NCBI GenBank assembly: GCA_963850205.1
Contig: CAWKKJ010000011.1
Location: 62,001-126,000, forward strand
Direction: 5' to 3'
DNA from: JACVRW01 sp963850205
Lineage (GTDB): Bacteria > Actinomycetota > Thermoleophilia > Solirubrobacterales > Thermoleophilaceae
DNA length: 64,000 nt
Under the pieces are notes generated by a model. The model worked only from the letters and a program-made list of their open reading frames with translations. It was not told the origin of the DNA and ran no database searches. The position numbers were made by a program, and so were the translations under genes. Below are positions 31,548 through 40,052 of the stretch, piece after piece; positions within the stretch are counted from its first letter, which is position 1, and every line of letters starts with the position of its first letter.

Positions 31548-33194
31548 CTACAGCGCGTCGGCCACCCGCTCCACCAGCGCCCGGTGCAGCGCCACGTTGG
31601 TCTGGCGGTCGGTGCGGACCTCGGTGATCCGGGGCGCGATCTGCCCCAGGTCGACGCCCGCCGGGGTGGCGATGTGCTCCTCGTAGAGCGCCGGCGCGGC
31701 CTGCTCGGCCACGGGAAGAAAGTCGAAGATCCCGCCGCCGCCGTTGTTGAGGCAGACGATCTGAAGCTCCACCCCCGCCCTGCGGGCAGCCAGCAGGCCG
31801 CCCACGTCGTGCAGCAGGGCCAGCTCGCCGGTCAGCAGCCAGGCGGGCCGGCCGCTCGCGAGCGCGGCGCCCAGCGCCGAGGACACCACGCCGTCGATGC
31901 CGTTCGCCCCGCGGTTGGCCAGGAACCGGATGCCCTTGGGAGACTGGGGAAAGCAGGCCTCGACATCGCGGATCGGCATCGAGGAGCTGACCCACACCAG
32001 CGCGTCGGCGGGCAGCGCGGGCTCCAGCTCGGCGAGGACCTTGGGCTCGAACGGGTCCGGCGAGGCCGCGAGCGCCGGCGGCACCACGGCGTCGGCGTCG
32101 CGCCAGGAAGAGAGCCAGGCCGGCTCGGGGCGCGCCGCGCGCATCTCGAGCGCGCTGGACAGCGCGGCGAGGGTGGGAGCGGCCGCCGATTGCAGCACGA
32201 GCTCGGCCCGGCGGGTGGGCTCGTGCCAGGCGCCGTGAGGGTCGAGCACCACCTGGGGGACATCTCTGAGCCAGCCCCGGAGCGGCCTGGAGGTGGGGGT
32301 GTCGCCGACGCGCAACACGAGGTCCGGCACGTGGGCGCGGGCAAAGCGCTCCACGCGCAACAGCACGTCGTAGTGGGCCACCACGTGCGAGCGGTCGTGC
32401 TCGCCGCAGCGTAGGCCCGAGGTGGGCTCGGCCAGGATCGGCCAGCCGGCCTGGGCGGCCAGGCTCACCGCCGGCTCGGCCACCTCCTCGGCCGTCGGCC
32501 CGCACACCAGGATCCCGCGCGGGGACCCGGCGAGACGGGCCGCCAGCTCATGGACGTCGTCGGCGTGGGGTGCGCTCGCGTGCTCTCTGACCTCGGTCCA
32601 GGGTCGTCCGCTCTCGCGACCGGCCCAGTCCGCGGCCTCGAGCTCCTCGGGCCGGGGGTCCAGCGGCTCCCGCAGGCCGAAGTTGAGGTGCACGGGACCG
32701 GGCCGGCCGCCCGCCGCCGTCCACCAGGCACGGCAGGCCAGCGCGCGGTAATGGACGGCGGTCTCGCGCCCCGGCTCGTGGTTGCCCACCTCCACGAACC
32801 ACTTGGCCGCGCTGCCGTAGAGCCGCAGCTGGTCGATCGCCTGCCCGGCGCCCACCTCGCGCAGCTCCGGCGGGCGGTCCGCGGTGAGCACGATCAGCGG
32901 CACGCGGGCCTCCCAGGCCTCGGCCACCGCGGGGTGGAGGTTGGCGGCCGCCGTGCCCGAGGTGCAGGTGATGGCCACCGGACGACCGCGGGCCTTGGCC
33001 ATCCCGAGGGCCACGAAGCCGGCCGAGCGCTCGTCGATCACCGACGTGGCCCGGATGCGGTCGTCGGCCGCGAGCGTGAGCGCGAGCGGGGCGTTACGCG
33101 AGCCCGGGCAGGTCACTGCGTGGCGCATCCCGCAGCGCGCCAGCTCGTCCACGAAGACCTGAAGCGGCGCGTAGGTGCGGTTGATCGGGATCAT
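31548..33194 (-). CDS. menD: 2-succinyl-5-enolpyruvyl-6-hydroxy-3-cyclohexene-1-carboxylate synthase
   Basis: The 548-aa ThDP enzyme joins isochorismate and 2-oxoglutarate, the first committed menaquinone step. Seen features: VTCPGSRNAPLALTLA, the catalytic Glu in IDERSAGFVALG, CTSGTAAANLHPAVAEA, and the ThDP half LLTGELALLHDVGGLL...CLNNGGGGIFDFLP. The usual GD of the metal-binding motif is GE here. ATG 33194 is chosen over a much longer frame because it gives the family N-terminus (NRTYAPLQVFVDELARCG). It starts only 9 nt from the divergent menH start. Confidence 0.93.
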   Translation of the reverse strand: MIPINRTYAPLQVFVDELARCGMRHAVTCPGSRNAPLALTLAADDRIRATSVIDERSAGFVALGMAKARGRPVAITCTSGTAAANLHPAVAEAWEARVPLIVLTADRPPELREVGAGQAIDQLRLYGSAAKWFVEVGNHEPGRETAVHYRALACRAWWTAAGGRPGPVHLNFGLREPLDPRPEELEAADWAGRESGRPWTEVREHASAPHADDVHELAARLAGSPRGILVCGPTAEEVAEPAVSLAAQAGWPILAEPTSGLRCGEHDRSHVVAHYDVLLRVERFARAHVPDLVLRVGDTPTSRPLRGWLRDVPQVVLDPHGAWHEPTRRAELVLQSAAAPTLAALSSALEMRAARPEPAWLSSWRDADAVVPPALAASPDPFEPKVLAELEPALPADALVWVSSSMPIRDVEACFPQSPKGIRFLANRGANGIDGVVSSALGAALASGRPAWLLTGELALLHDVGGLLAARRAGVELQIVCLNNGGGGIFDFLPVAEQAAPALYEEHIATPAGVDLGQIAPRITEVRTDRQTNVALHRALVERVADAL

Positions 33195-33203
33195 CTGCGA
33201 GCG

Positions 33204-33935
33204 ATGGTGCTCTTCATCCCGGGCTTCATGCAGCGAGGGGACGCCTGGCGGCCCGTCGCCGAGCTCCTGCCCAAACGCTATCCGAGCGTCCTGCTCGACC
33301 ATCGCGAGCACACGCTGGAGGGTCGCCTGGGCGAGATCGCCGCGCTGGGGGAGGGCCGGGTGCTCGCGGGCTACTCCCTGGGCGGGCGCCTCGCCCTGCG
33401 GGCCGCTCTGCGCGACCCCGAGCGCTACGCCGGCGTGGTGGTCGTGGGGGCCACGGCCGGGATCGACGACCCGGCCGTCCGCAGCGCGCGAGCCGAGGCG
33501 GACGAGCGGCTGGCGGCCTGGATGGAGACCGCCCCGATCGACGATGTGGTGGGGATCTGGGAGCGCCAGCCGCTGTTCGCCGATCAATCGGACGCGCTGA
33601 TGGAGGAGCAGCGCGCCGGACGTCTCAGCCACGAGCCGCGGGAGCTGGCCCTGATCCTGCGCACCGCCGGCCAGGGGGTGCTCGAACCGGTCTGGGGACA
33701 GCTGCTGTCGCTCGAGCTGTCGCTGCTCGCGGTGGCCGGCGCCCGCGACGACGGCTACGTGCGGGCGGCCCGGCGGCTGGCCGACACGGCGCCCCACGGC
33801 CGGGCGGTGATGGTCGACGACGCCGGCCACGCCCCGCAGCTGCAACGCCCCTCGGAGGTCGCCGGCATCATCGCCGGCTTTCTCGACGAGATCGGGACGG
33901 CAATCCGCCAACCGACGCCGCCGGGCCGCTCGTAG
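33204..33935 (+). CDS. menH: Alpha/beta hydrolase, likely MenH (SHCHC synthase)
   Basis: The 243-aa hydrolase fold protein has the nucleophile elbow GYSLGGR, LFIPGFMQRGDAW at the oxyanion side and the terminal histidine in DDAGHAPQLQRP. In MenH the same Ser-Asp-His set removes pyruvate to give 2-succinyl-6-hydroxy-cyclohexadiene carboxylate. Its place next to menD and near menC supports that role over a generic esterase. ATG 33204 gives the normal N-terminus; the frame upstream is antisense to menD. Confidence 0.82.
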   Translation: MVLFIPGFMQRGDAWRPVAELLPKRYPSVLLDHREHTLEGRLGEIAALGEGRVLAGYSLGGRLALRAALRDPERYAGVVVVGATAGIDDPAVRSARAEADERLAAWMETAPIDDVVGIWERQPLFADQSDALMEEQRAGRLSHEPRELALILRTAGQGVLEPVWGQLLSLELSLLAVAGARDDGYVRAARRLADTAPHGRAVMVDDAGHAPQLQRPSEVAGIIAGFLDEIGTAIRQPTPPGRS

Positions 33936-33971
33936 GTCGCTGCGGAACCCAATCCAACAGGGAGGTACGCA

Positions 33972-34544
33972 GTGTCTCGCAGAGTCATCGTCCTGGTGGC
34001 CGCAGTAGCGGCGCTTCTGGCGCTCGCGCCGGCCGCCTCGGCCACGGGCAAGCATCATTCGTGGGGCGGTGGGTCCTATGGATCCACGCAGCTCGCGGTC
34101 GATCCGGGCACCCTCGCCGCGCTCGGGAGCCTGGGCGTCGCCCCTGGCGTCGTCGAGCCCGCGTCGCTCAACGGAGCGACCTACTCGTTCCCGATCAGCA
34201 ACCCGTTCCGTAACGCGCTGCGCACCGGGGTTATCCGGCACCGGGGCGGCATCTCGCTGACGGCCGGCTCCACCACCGTCGAGCTGACCGACTTCAACAT
34301 CAAGCTGTTGAAGGGCCAGCTCTACGGTCGCGTGAACGGTTCCGACCGGGTCGCGCTGCTCGATCTCGACTACTCGAACGTCCGCCTGGGCTTCCGAGGT
34401 GGCCGGCTGGTCGTCGGCCCGGTGGGCACCACGCTGACCGCAGGGGCGGCTGACGCGCTGAACACCGCCTTCGGCGTCGACGCGCTGACGGACGACACCG
34501 TGCTGGGCGACGCGACCATTCGCTACCGCCTGTTCGGGTTCTAG
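33972..34544 (+). CDS. Secreted HtaA-like domain protein
   Basis: The 190-aa product starts at GTG 33972 with a strong GGGAGG 6 nt upstream. A Sec signal peptide (MSRRVIVLVAAVAALLALAP, cleavage near ASA-T) leads to one beta-rich domain: VIRHRGGISLTAGSTTVELT, DFNIKLLKGQLYGRVNG and a C-terminal LTAGAADALNTAFGVDALTD. This layout matches HtaA-type domains, which in corynebacteria bind heme and in Thermoleophilia occur as single-domain secreted proteins of unknown ligand. Tyr/His heme ligands cannot be confirmed. It ends in a strong hairpin facing menC. Confidence 0.6.
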   Translation: MSRRVIVLVAAVAALLALAPAASATGKHHSWGGGSYGSTQLAVDPGTLAALGSLGVAPGVVEPASLNGATYSFPISNPFRNALRTGVIRHRGGISLTAGSTTVELTDFNIKLLKGQLYGRVNGSDRVALLDLDYSNVRLGFRGGRLVVGPVGTTLTAGAADALNTAFGVDALTDDTVLGDATIRYRLFGF

Positions 34545-34561
34545 ACGCCTGACCGCTGCGG

Positions 34562-34587
34562 GGGGCGGCGGCGGCTGCCGCCGCCCC
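34562..34587. terminator. Strong hairpin between convergent genes
   Basis: GGGGCGGCGGC-GGCT-GCCGCCGCCCC, an 11-bp perfect stem just after the HtaA-like gene and before the menC stop. There is no T-run on either side. It could serve both converging transcripts. Confidence 0.55.
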
Positions 34588-34594
34588 TCCGGCG

Positions 34595-35602
34595 TCACTC
34601 GAGGCGCTCCACCGTCACCTCCGCGAGCGCCTCCGGATCCACCGCCAGCCCCAGCCCGGGCCCGGCCGGGACCCGCAGGGTGCCTCGCCGGGGCGCCGGC
34701 AGGGCGGCCGCGATGCGCCCGTCGAACAGCTGGAGCGTCGCCAGCCCGCAGGCCAGCGAGAGGTTCTCGGCAGCGGCGAGCTGCAGCGCCGCCGCGATGC
34801 CCCAGGGGCCGTCCAGGGTGCTGGACAGAAACGCGCCGAGACCCGCCGAGCGAGCGGTTCGGATCAGCTCGCGGGCCGGCTTGAAGCCTCCGCTGCCTGC
34901 GAGCTTGATGTTCACCAAGTCGCAGGCTTCCAGCGCGATGGCCCGCTCGACGTCGTCGAGGCTCGCAATCGGCTCGTCGGCGGCCAGCGGCGTGGAGACC
35001 CGCTGCCGCACCTCGGCCAGCTCCTCGAGCGTCGCGCAGGGCTGCTCGACGAACTCGAGGTCGTGGGCCTCCAGCTCGCGGATCGAGCGCACGGCCTCGT
35101 CGACCGACCAGGCGCCGTTGGCGTCCACCCGCAGTGCAGGCCAGGGGCCCACCGCGGCTCGCACCGCCGCCACCCGAGCGGCGTCGTCGGGCAGCCCGAC
35201 CTTGACCTTGAAGCAGGCGTAGCCCTCGCGCAGGCCGTCGGTGGCCTGGGCCGCCACCTCCTCTGACGGACCGGCGCCCAGCGTGAGGTTCACCGGCAGC
35301 GCATCCTTGGAGGGCTCGGCCAGCGGCCGGTGCTCCCGCCGCGCCTGCAGGTCGAGGCGAGCGATCTCCTCCGCGGCCCGCGCCTGCGGCGGCCGTCGCC
35401 CGCCCCCGCCCGTGAGCGCCGCCACCGCCCGCTCGAGCGGCACGCCGTCGTAGGGCTCGAAGGGGGCGGCCTCCCCGTAGCCCTCCGACCCGTCGGCGGT
35501 CTCCAGGCGCAGGAGCAGCAGCTCCCGCGCGCTCACCACCCCGGCGGCGGTCACGAACGGCCGCTTGAAGGGGATGGAAAGCCGGAGCAGGGTGCGTTTC
35601 AC
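34595..35602 (-). CDS. menC: o-Succinylbenzoate synthase
   Basis: The 335-aa enolase-superfamily enzyme dehydrates SHCHC to o-succinylbenzoate. Catalytic and metal residues are visible: ACFKVKVG (KxK base), RVDANGAW (Asp), EFVEQPC (Glu), LAADEPI (Asp) and DLVNIKLAGSGG (second Lys). The N-terminal capping domain (IPFKRPFVTAAGVVSARELL, GYGEAAPFEPYDG) is normal. The start overlaps the menA stop by 4 nt, so menB-menA-menC form one operon on this strand. Confidence 0.92.
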   Translation of the reverse strand: MKRTLLRLSIPFKRPFVTAAGVVSARELLLLRLETADGSEGYGEAAPFEPYDGVPLERAVAALTGGGGRRPPQARAAEEIARLDLQARREHRPLAEPSKDALPVNLTLGAGPSEEVAAQATDGLREGYACFKVKVGLPDDAARVAAVRAAVGPWPALRVDANGAWSVDEAVRSIRELEAHDLEFVEQPCATLEELAEVRQRVSTPLAADEPIASLDDVERAIALEACDLVNIKLAGSGGFKPARELIRTARSAGLGAFLSSTLDGPWGIAAALQLAAAENLSLACGLATLQLFDGRIAAALPAPRRGTLRVPAGPGLGLAVDPEALAEVTVERLE

Positions 35603-36474
35603 GACAGGAGCACGCCCAGGGCCAGCAGGAGGGAGTAGAGCGCCAGCAGGCGGCCCGTGCCGGCCAGGGCCTGGTTGAGGGCGGGCCCGTCGGTGCGCGT
35701 GGCCACAGTACGTATCAGCGGGGGCGCCAGCGGCACCGCCGCCCAGGCAAGCAGCACCCAGGGGGAGAGGCTCGGCACCAGCACCGGCGGTACCAGGAAG
35801 GCCACGATGATCATCGCGGCGAACAGCCTGCGCGCCCGCTCGCGGCCCAACTTCACCGCCAGGGTGCGCTTGCCCGCACGGCGGTCGGTATCGACGTCGC
35901 GCACGTTGTTGACCACCAGGATGGCCGCGGCCAGCAGGCCCACCGGCACGGCGAGGGCGAGCGCCTCCCAGCGCAGCTCCTGGGTCTGGGCGAAGTAGGA
36001 CCCGGCCACCGCGACGATCCCGAAGAACAGGAATACGAACACCTCTCCAAGCCCCTCGTAGCCGTAGGGGCGCGGCCCGCCCGTGTAGAGGACGCCGGCC
36101 AGGATGGACGCTCCGCCCACCACCAGCAGCTCCCAGCCCGCGACGGCCGCCAGGTAGAGCCCCGCGGCCACCGCGATCGCGAAGGCCACGTAGGTCCCCA
36201 CCAGCACCCGTCGCGGCGGCATGAGACCGCCCGCGGTGACCCGCACGGGGCCCAGCCGGTCCTCGGTGTCGGCGCCCCGGCGGGCGTCGGAGTAGTCGTT
36301 GGAGAGGTTGGTTCCGATCTGGATGAAGCTGCTCCCCACCAGGGCGGCCACGAAGGGCAGCGCCCGGAAGGTGCCCTCCGAGCCGGCCAGGGCGGTGCCC
36401 ACCAGCACGGGCGCCACCGCCGCGGGCAGGGTGCGCGGCCGTGCCGCGACTAGCCAGAGCCGCAGGTGGCTCAA
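35599..36474 (-). CDS. menA: 1,4-Dihydroxy-2-naphthoate polyprenyltransferase
   Basis: The 291-aa UbiA-type integral membrane enzyme attaches the polyprenyl tail to DHNA. The two Asp-rich motifs are NLSNDYSDARRGADTED and NNVRDVDTDRRAGKRTLAV; around them are 8-9 membrane helices. The start is TTG 36474 (SHLRLWLVAARPRTLPA), overlapping the menB stop as TTGA; the family N-terminus begins exactly there and no ATG or GTG is available. It lies between menB and menC. Confidence 0.92.
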   Translation of the reverse strand: MSHLRLWLVAARPRTLPAAVAPVLVGTALAGSEGTFRALPFVAALVGSSFIQIGTNLSNDYSDARRGADTEDRLGPVRVTAGGLMPPRRVLVGTYVAFAIAVAAGLYLAAVAGWELLVVGGASILAGVLYTGGPRPYGYEGLGEVFVFLFFGIVAVAGSYFAQTQELRWEALALAVPVGLLAAAILVVNNVRDVDTDRRAGKRTLAVKLGRERARRLFAAMIIVAFLVPPVLVPSLSPWVLLAWAAVPLAPPLIRTVATRTDGPALNQALAGTGRLLALYSLLLALGVLLS

Positions 36475-37340
36475 GGCCTCTTGGGGAACCGCGAGAAGTC
36501 CGGCCGCCGGCGCTCGCGGTAAGCGTCCCGCCCTTCCTGCGCCTCCTCGCTCATGTAGAAGAGGAGGTTCGCGTCGTGCGCCAGCTGCTGGATGCCGGCG
36601 AGCCCGTCCTCGGCCGCGTTGAAGCTCGCCTTCAGCAGCCGCAGCGAGAAGGGGGAGAGCTCCAGCATCTCCCGGCACCATCGCACCGTCTCCTCCTCGA
36701 GCGCCTCCAGGGCCACGACCGTGTTCACCAGGCCCATCTCCAGTGCCTGCTCCGCCGTGTACTGCCTGCACAGAAACCAGATCTCCTTCGCCTTCTTGGG
36801 GCCCACCTGAGCGGCAAGGAGGCTCGCGCCGAAGCCGCCGTCAAAGCTGCCCACCTGCGGCCCGGTCTGGCCGAAGCGCGCGTTGTCGGCCGCGATGGTG
36901 AGATCGCACACCACGTGCAGCACGTGGCCTCCTCCGATCGCGTAGCCGGCCACCATGGCCACGAGCGGCTTGGGCAGGCGGCGCATCTGCACGTGCAGGT
37001 CGGTCACGTGGAAGCGGCCCACCGCAGCCCCCTTGGGGACGTAGCCCGCGTCACCTCGCACGCGCTGGTCGCCGCCCGAGCAGAACGCCAGAGGTCCCTC
37101 CCCGGTGAGCACCACCACCCCGATCCCGCTGTCCTCGCGGGCCCGCTCGAGCGCGTCCGAGAGCTCGATCAGCGTCTCGGGGCGGAAGGCGTTGCGCACC
37201 TCGGGGCGGTCGATGGTGAGCTTGGCGATGCCGTCGGCCACCTCGTAACGGATGTCGGTGTAGTCGCCCTCGGCGCGCCAGTCGGCGCCCGGTCGCACCC
37301 GGCGCTGGGCCTGCTCCTCGGTCCACTCGCGGGTGGCCAT
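36471..37340 (-). CDS. menB: 1,4-Dihydroxy-2-naphthoyl-CoA synthase
   Basis: The 289-aa crotonase-fold enzyme cyclises o-succinylbenzoyl-CoA. Seen features: VRNAFRPETLIEL, oxyanion-hole FCSGGDQRVRG, YAIGGGHVLHVVCDLTIAAD, FGQTGPQVGSFDGGFGA with the catalytic Asp, and the C-terminal SEEAQEGRDAYRERRRPDFS that covers the active site. ATG 37340 is the family start. Its first base is 23 nt from the start proposed for divergent menE. First gene of menB-menA-menC. Confidence 0.95.
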   Translation of the reverse strand: MATREWTEEQAQRRVRPGADWRAEGDYTDIRYEVADGIAKLTIDRPEVRNAFRPETLIELSDALERAREDSGIGVVVLTGEGPLAFCSGGDQRVRGDAGYVPKGAAVGRFHVTDLHVQMRRLPKPLVAMVAGYAIGGGHVLHVVCDLTIAADNARFGQTGPQVGSFDGGFGASLLAAQVGPKKAKEIWFLCRQYTAEQALEMGLVNTVVALEALEEETVRWCREMLELSPFSLRLLKASFNAAEDGLAGIQQLAHDANLLFYMSEEAQEGRDAYRERRRPDFSRFPKRP

Positions 37341-37350
37341 CGCGGCCCCG

Positions 37351-37357
37351 TACGATA
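37351..37357. promoter_or_regulatory. Overlapping divergent -10 boxes (menE / menB)
   Basis: On the plus strand TACGAT (37351-37356) lies 7 nt before the proposed CTG start of menE. On the minus strand the same bases read TATCGT (37357-37352), 11 nt before menB ATG. The near-palindromic TACGATA could serve both directions. Confidence 0.35.
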
Positions 37358-37363
37358 GTTGCG

Positions 37364-38632
37364 CTGGAAGAGTGGCTTGGCAGAGCAGCGCGCACGCGCC
37401 CCGATCACCCGGCGCTGTTCGCGGACGGCCGGGCACTGACCTATGCGCACTTGGACCGAGCCGCCTCGGTCACCGCCCGCCGGCTCGCCGCGCTGGGCGT
37501 CGAGGCGGGCGACCGCGTGGCCACCACCCTTCCCGCCGGCCTCGAGTTCGGCGCGCTGCTCGGCGCCCTGCCGCGGCTCGGGGCGGTGCTGGTGCCCCTC
37601 GACCCCCGTGCGCCGGTCCGCGCCGGCGCCCGCGTGCTCGTCAGCGCGCCGCTGGAGGGGGAGGAGGCGGACGTCCCGCTGCTCGGCACGGTCGACGCGG
37701 ACGCCGTCCATACCGTCATCCACACGTCCGGGACCACCGGCCGGCCGCAGGCGGTCGAGCTGACCTACGCCAACCACCGGGCCAGCGCCCTGGCCTCGGC
37801 CGACGCGCTCGGACTCGAGCCGGAGGACCGCTGGCTCTGCCCGCTGCCGCTGTTCCACGTGGGCGGGCTCGCCGTGCTGCTGCGCTCGGTGATAGGGGCC
37901 ACCACCGCCGTCCTGCACGACGGCTTCGACACCGCCCGGGTCCGGACCGCCCTCGAGTCGGGCGAGATCACGCTCGCCTCGCTGGTCCCCACCATGCTGC
38001 AGCGGCTGCGCGAGGCCGGCCTCGCCGGGGTGCCCGGCCTGCGCGGCATCGCCCTGGGCGGCGGGCCGATCCCGGCGGGGCTGCTCGAATGGGCCGAGTC
38101 CGCCGGAGTGCCCGCCCTGCCGGTCTACGGGATGACCGAAACCTCCTCCCAGGTGGTGGCCGGATCCCCGGGGCGCCCGCTGCGCGGCGTCGAGCTGCGG
38201 ATCGAGGGCGGCGAGATCCTGGTCCGTGGGCCCATGGTGGCCCGGGGCGCGCTGGCGCCGGACGGCTGGCTGCACACCGGGGACCTCGGCAATCTCGACG
38301 GGGAGGGGCGGCTGTACGTGGAGGGCCGGCTCAAGGAGCTGATCGTGACCGGCGGGGAGAACGTGGCGCCGCTGGCGGTCGAGCAGGCGCTGATCAGCCA
38401 CCCGGCCGTGGCCGACGCGGGCGTGGCCGGGGTAGCGGACCCGGAGTGGGGGGAGGCGGTGACGGCATTCGTGGTGCTCGCCGATGCCGTCTCGTGGCCG
38501 GAGCTGCGGGAGTGGTGCGCTGGGCGGCTGGCCCCGGCCGCGGTTCCGAAGGCGTTTCATCGGGTCGAGGAGCTGCCGCGGAATGCGGCGGGGAAGCTGC
38601 TGCGGGACCGGGTCGGGGCGCTCCTCACCTGA
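37364..38632 (+). CDS. menE: o-Succinylbenzoate-CoA ligase
   Basis: This adenylate-forming enzyme activates o-succinylbenzoate for MenB. Motifs: HTSGTTGRPQ (P-loop), YGMTETSSQV, HTGDLGNLD and GRLKELIVTGGENVAPL, then the C-terminal lysine region PRNAAGKLLRD. Family-type sequence (LEEWLGRAARTRPDHPALFADGRAL) begins at 37364, but the only start-like codon there is CTG; the first canonical start in frame is TTG 37451, which would remove about 29 conserved residues. CTG 37364 also lies 7 nt after a -10 box. The protein would be 422 aa, short for the family but usual for actinobacterial MenE. Confidence 0.88.
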   Translation: MEEWLGRAARTRPDHPALFADGRALTYAHLDRAASVTARRLAALGVEAGDRVATTLPAGLEFGALLGALPRLGAVLVPLDPRAPVRAGARVLVSAPLEGEEADVPLLGTVDADAVHTVIHTSGTTGRPQAVELTYANHRASALASADALGLEPEDRWLCPLPLFHVGGLAVLLRSVIGATTAVLHDGFDTARVRTALESGEITLASLVPTMLQRLREAGLAGVPGLRGIALGGGPIPAGLLEWAESAGVPALPVYGMTETSSQVVAGSPGRPLRGVELRIEGGEILVRGPMVARGALAPDGWLHTGDLGNLDGEGRLYVEGRLKELIVTGGENVAPLAVEQALISHPAVADAGVAGVADPEWGEAVTAFVVLADAVSWPELREWCAGRLAPAAVPKAFHRVEELPRNAAGKLLRDRVGALLT

Positions 38633-38655
38633 GCGTGCTCTCGGGTGGCCGTGGC

Positions 38656-38957
38656 TTGCGGGGTAGGGGGGAGCAGCCCGGGGCGTGGCGTCGTACCCGG
38701 CCGCGTGCCAAACCTCATGCGGAACCGGTTTCGCCTGGCGGGCATGAGGTTTGGGGCCCATAACGCTCCGAACCTCATGCGGAACGAGGCGGATCGCGTC
38801 TCGATGAGGTTGTGGCGATCAAGAACTTCCCCCGCACCAACGTTCGCCTCGAGAACGGGAGGTTTGCCCCCCAGAAGCGGGGCAACCTCCCGAGAAGTGA
38901 GGTGAGGAGCGTCCGCGGGAAGTTGTTCATACGCTTGGGACGCTTCCTTGCCCGCAA
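38656..38957. mobile_element. MITE-like element, copy A (non-coding, terminal inverted repeats)
   Basis: A ~300-bp non-coding element fills most of the menE-ilvC gap. The left end is TTGCGGGGTAGGGGGG and the right end CCTTGCCCGCAA, imperfect inverted repeats of each other. Inside are nested palindromes: CCAAACCTCATGC...GCATGAGGTTTGG (38708-38754), AACCTCAT...ATGAGGTT, and GGGAGGTTTGCCCC...GGGGCAACCTCCC. The right half (from about 38820) aligns with copy B at 60.9-61.1 kb in the opposite orientation. No transposase is encoded. Outside the element, 38633-38655 and 38958-39046 hold no gene. Confidence 0.6.
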
Positions 38958-39046
38958 TCAACGGCGCTTGTGCCCCCCCGAAGCGCCGGCCCAGCCGCCG
39001 GTGGCGATGCGGCTCGGCGGGAGGCGATCTCAAAGCGCTGCACCAT

Positions 39047-39052
39047 TAGAGT
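39047..39052 (+). promoter_or_regulatory. Predicted -10 box of ilvC
   Basis: TAGAGT is 9 nt upstream of the ilvC ATG, with only CCGGCCCCC-type sequence between. Leaderless transcription is inferred. Confidence 0.4.
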
Positions 39053-39061
39053 CCGGCCCCC

Positions 39062-40051
39062 ATGATCTACGACCAGGACGCCGACCTCACCCGCCTCGAG
39101 GGCAAGACCGTGGCCATCCTCGGCTACGGCTCCCAGGGCCACGCCCACGCGCTGAACCTCAAGGACTCCGGGGTCGACGTCGTCGTCGGTCTGCGCGAGG
39201 GCTCGGCCTCGGCCGACAAGGCACGAGAGGACGGGCTGCGGGTGGAGTCGATCGCCGACGCGGCCAGCGCCGGCGACGTGGTGATGGTCCTCCTCCCGGA
39301 CGAGAAACAGGGCGAGGTCTGGGAGGCCGAGATCAGCGACGGCATCGCGCCCGGGAACCTGCTCATGTTCGCCCACGGCTTCTCGATCCATTACGAGCAG
39401 GTCGAGCCCGGCGCGGAGGTGGACGTGGGGATGGTGGCCCCCAAGGGCCCCGGCCATCTCGTCCGGCGCCAGTTCCTCGAGGGCAACGGCGTCCCCGGCC
39501 TGGTGGCGATCGAGCAGGACGCCAGCGGCGACGCGCGCGACGTGGTGCTCGCCTACGCCAAGGGCATCGGGTGCACCCGCGGCGGGGTGATCGAGACCAC
39601 CTTCAAGGACGAGACCGAGACCGACCTGTTCGGCGAGCAGGCCGTGCTCTGCGGCGGCGTCACCGAGCTGGTGCGAGCGGGCTACGAGACCCTGGTCGAG
39701 GCGGGCTACGACTCGCGGCTGGCCTACTTCGAGTGCCTTCACGAGCTCAAGCTGATCGTCGACCTCATGTACGAGAAGGGCATCTCCGGGATGCGCTACT
39801 CCATCTCGAACACCGCCGAGTACGGCGACCTCACCCGCGGGAAGCGCGTCGTCGACGAGCAGACGCGCGCGGCGATGAAGCAGATCCTGGCCGACATACA
39901 GAGCGGCGAGTTCGCCCGCGAGTGGATCGCCGAGAACCGGGCCGGCCAGGAGAACTTCCTCCGCATGCGCGACGAGCAGAAGAACCACCAGATCGAGCGC
40001 GAGGGCAAGGAGCTGCGCTCGATGATGGACTGGATCGACACGGAGTTCTGA
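39062..40051 (+). CDS. ilvC: Ketol-acid reductoisomerase (NADP+)
   Basis: The 329-aa class I enzyme isomerises and reduces acetolactate in valine, leucine and isoleucine synthesis. Seen features: Rossmann loop ILGYGSQGHAHALNLKDSG, MVAPKGPGHLVRRQF, the metal-site segment FKDETETDLFGEQAVLCGG and the C-terminal YSISNTAEYGDLTRGKRV. Length is standard. It is separated from ilvBN by 18 kb of men and mce genes, and has its own presumed promoter. Confidence 0.96.
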   Translation: MIYDQDADLTRLEGKTVAILGYGSQGHAHALNLKDSGVDVVVGLREGSASADKAREDGLRVESIADAASAGDVVMVLLPDEKQGEVWEAEISDGIAPGNLLMFAHGFSIHYEQVEPGAEVDVGMVAPKGPGHLVRRQFLEGNGVPGLVAIEQDASGDARDVVLAYAKGIGCTRGGVIETTFKDETETDLFGEQAVLCGGVTELVRAGYETLVEAGYDSRLAYFECLHELKLIVDLMYEKGISGMRYSISNTAEYGDLTRGKRVVDEQTRAAMKQILADIQSGEFAREWIAENRAGQENFLRMRDEQKNHQIEREGKELRSMMDWIDTEF

Positions 40052-40052
40052 G

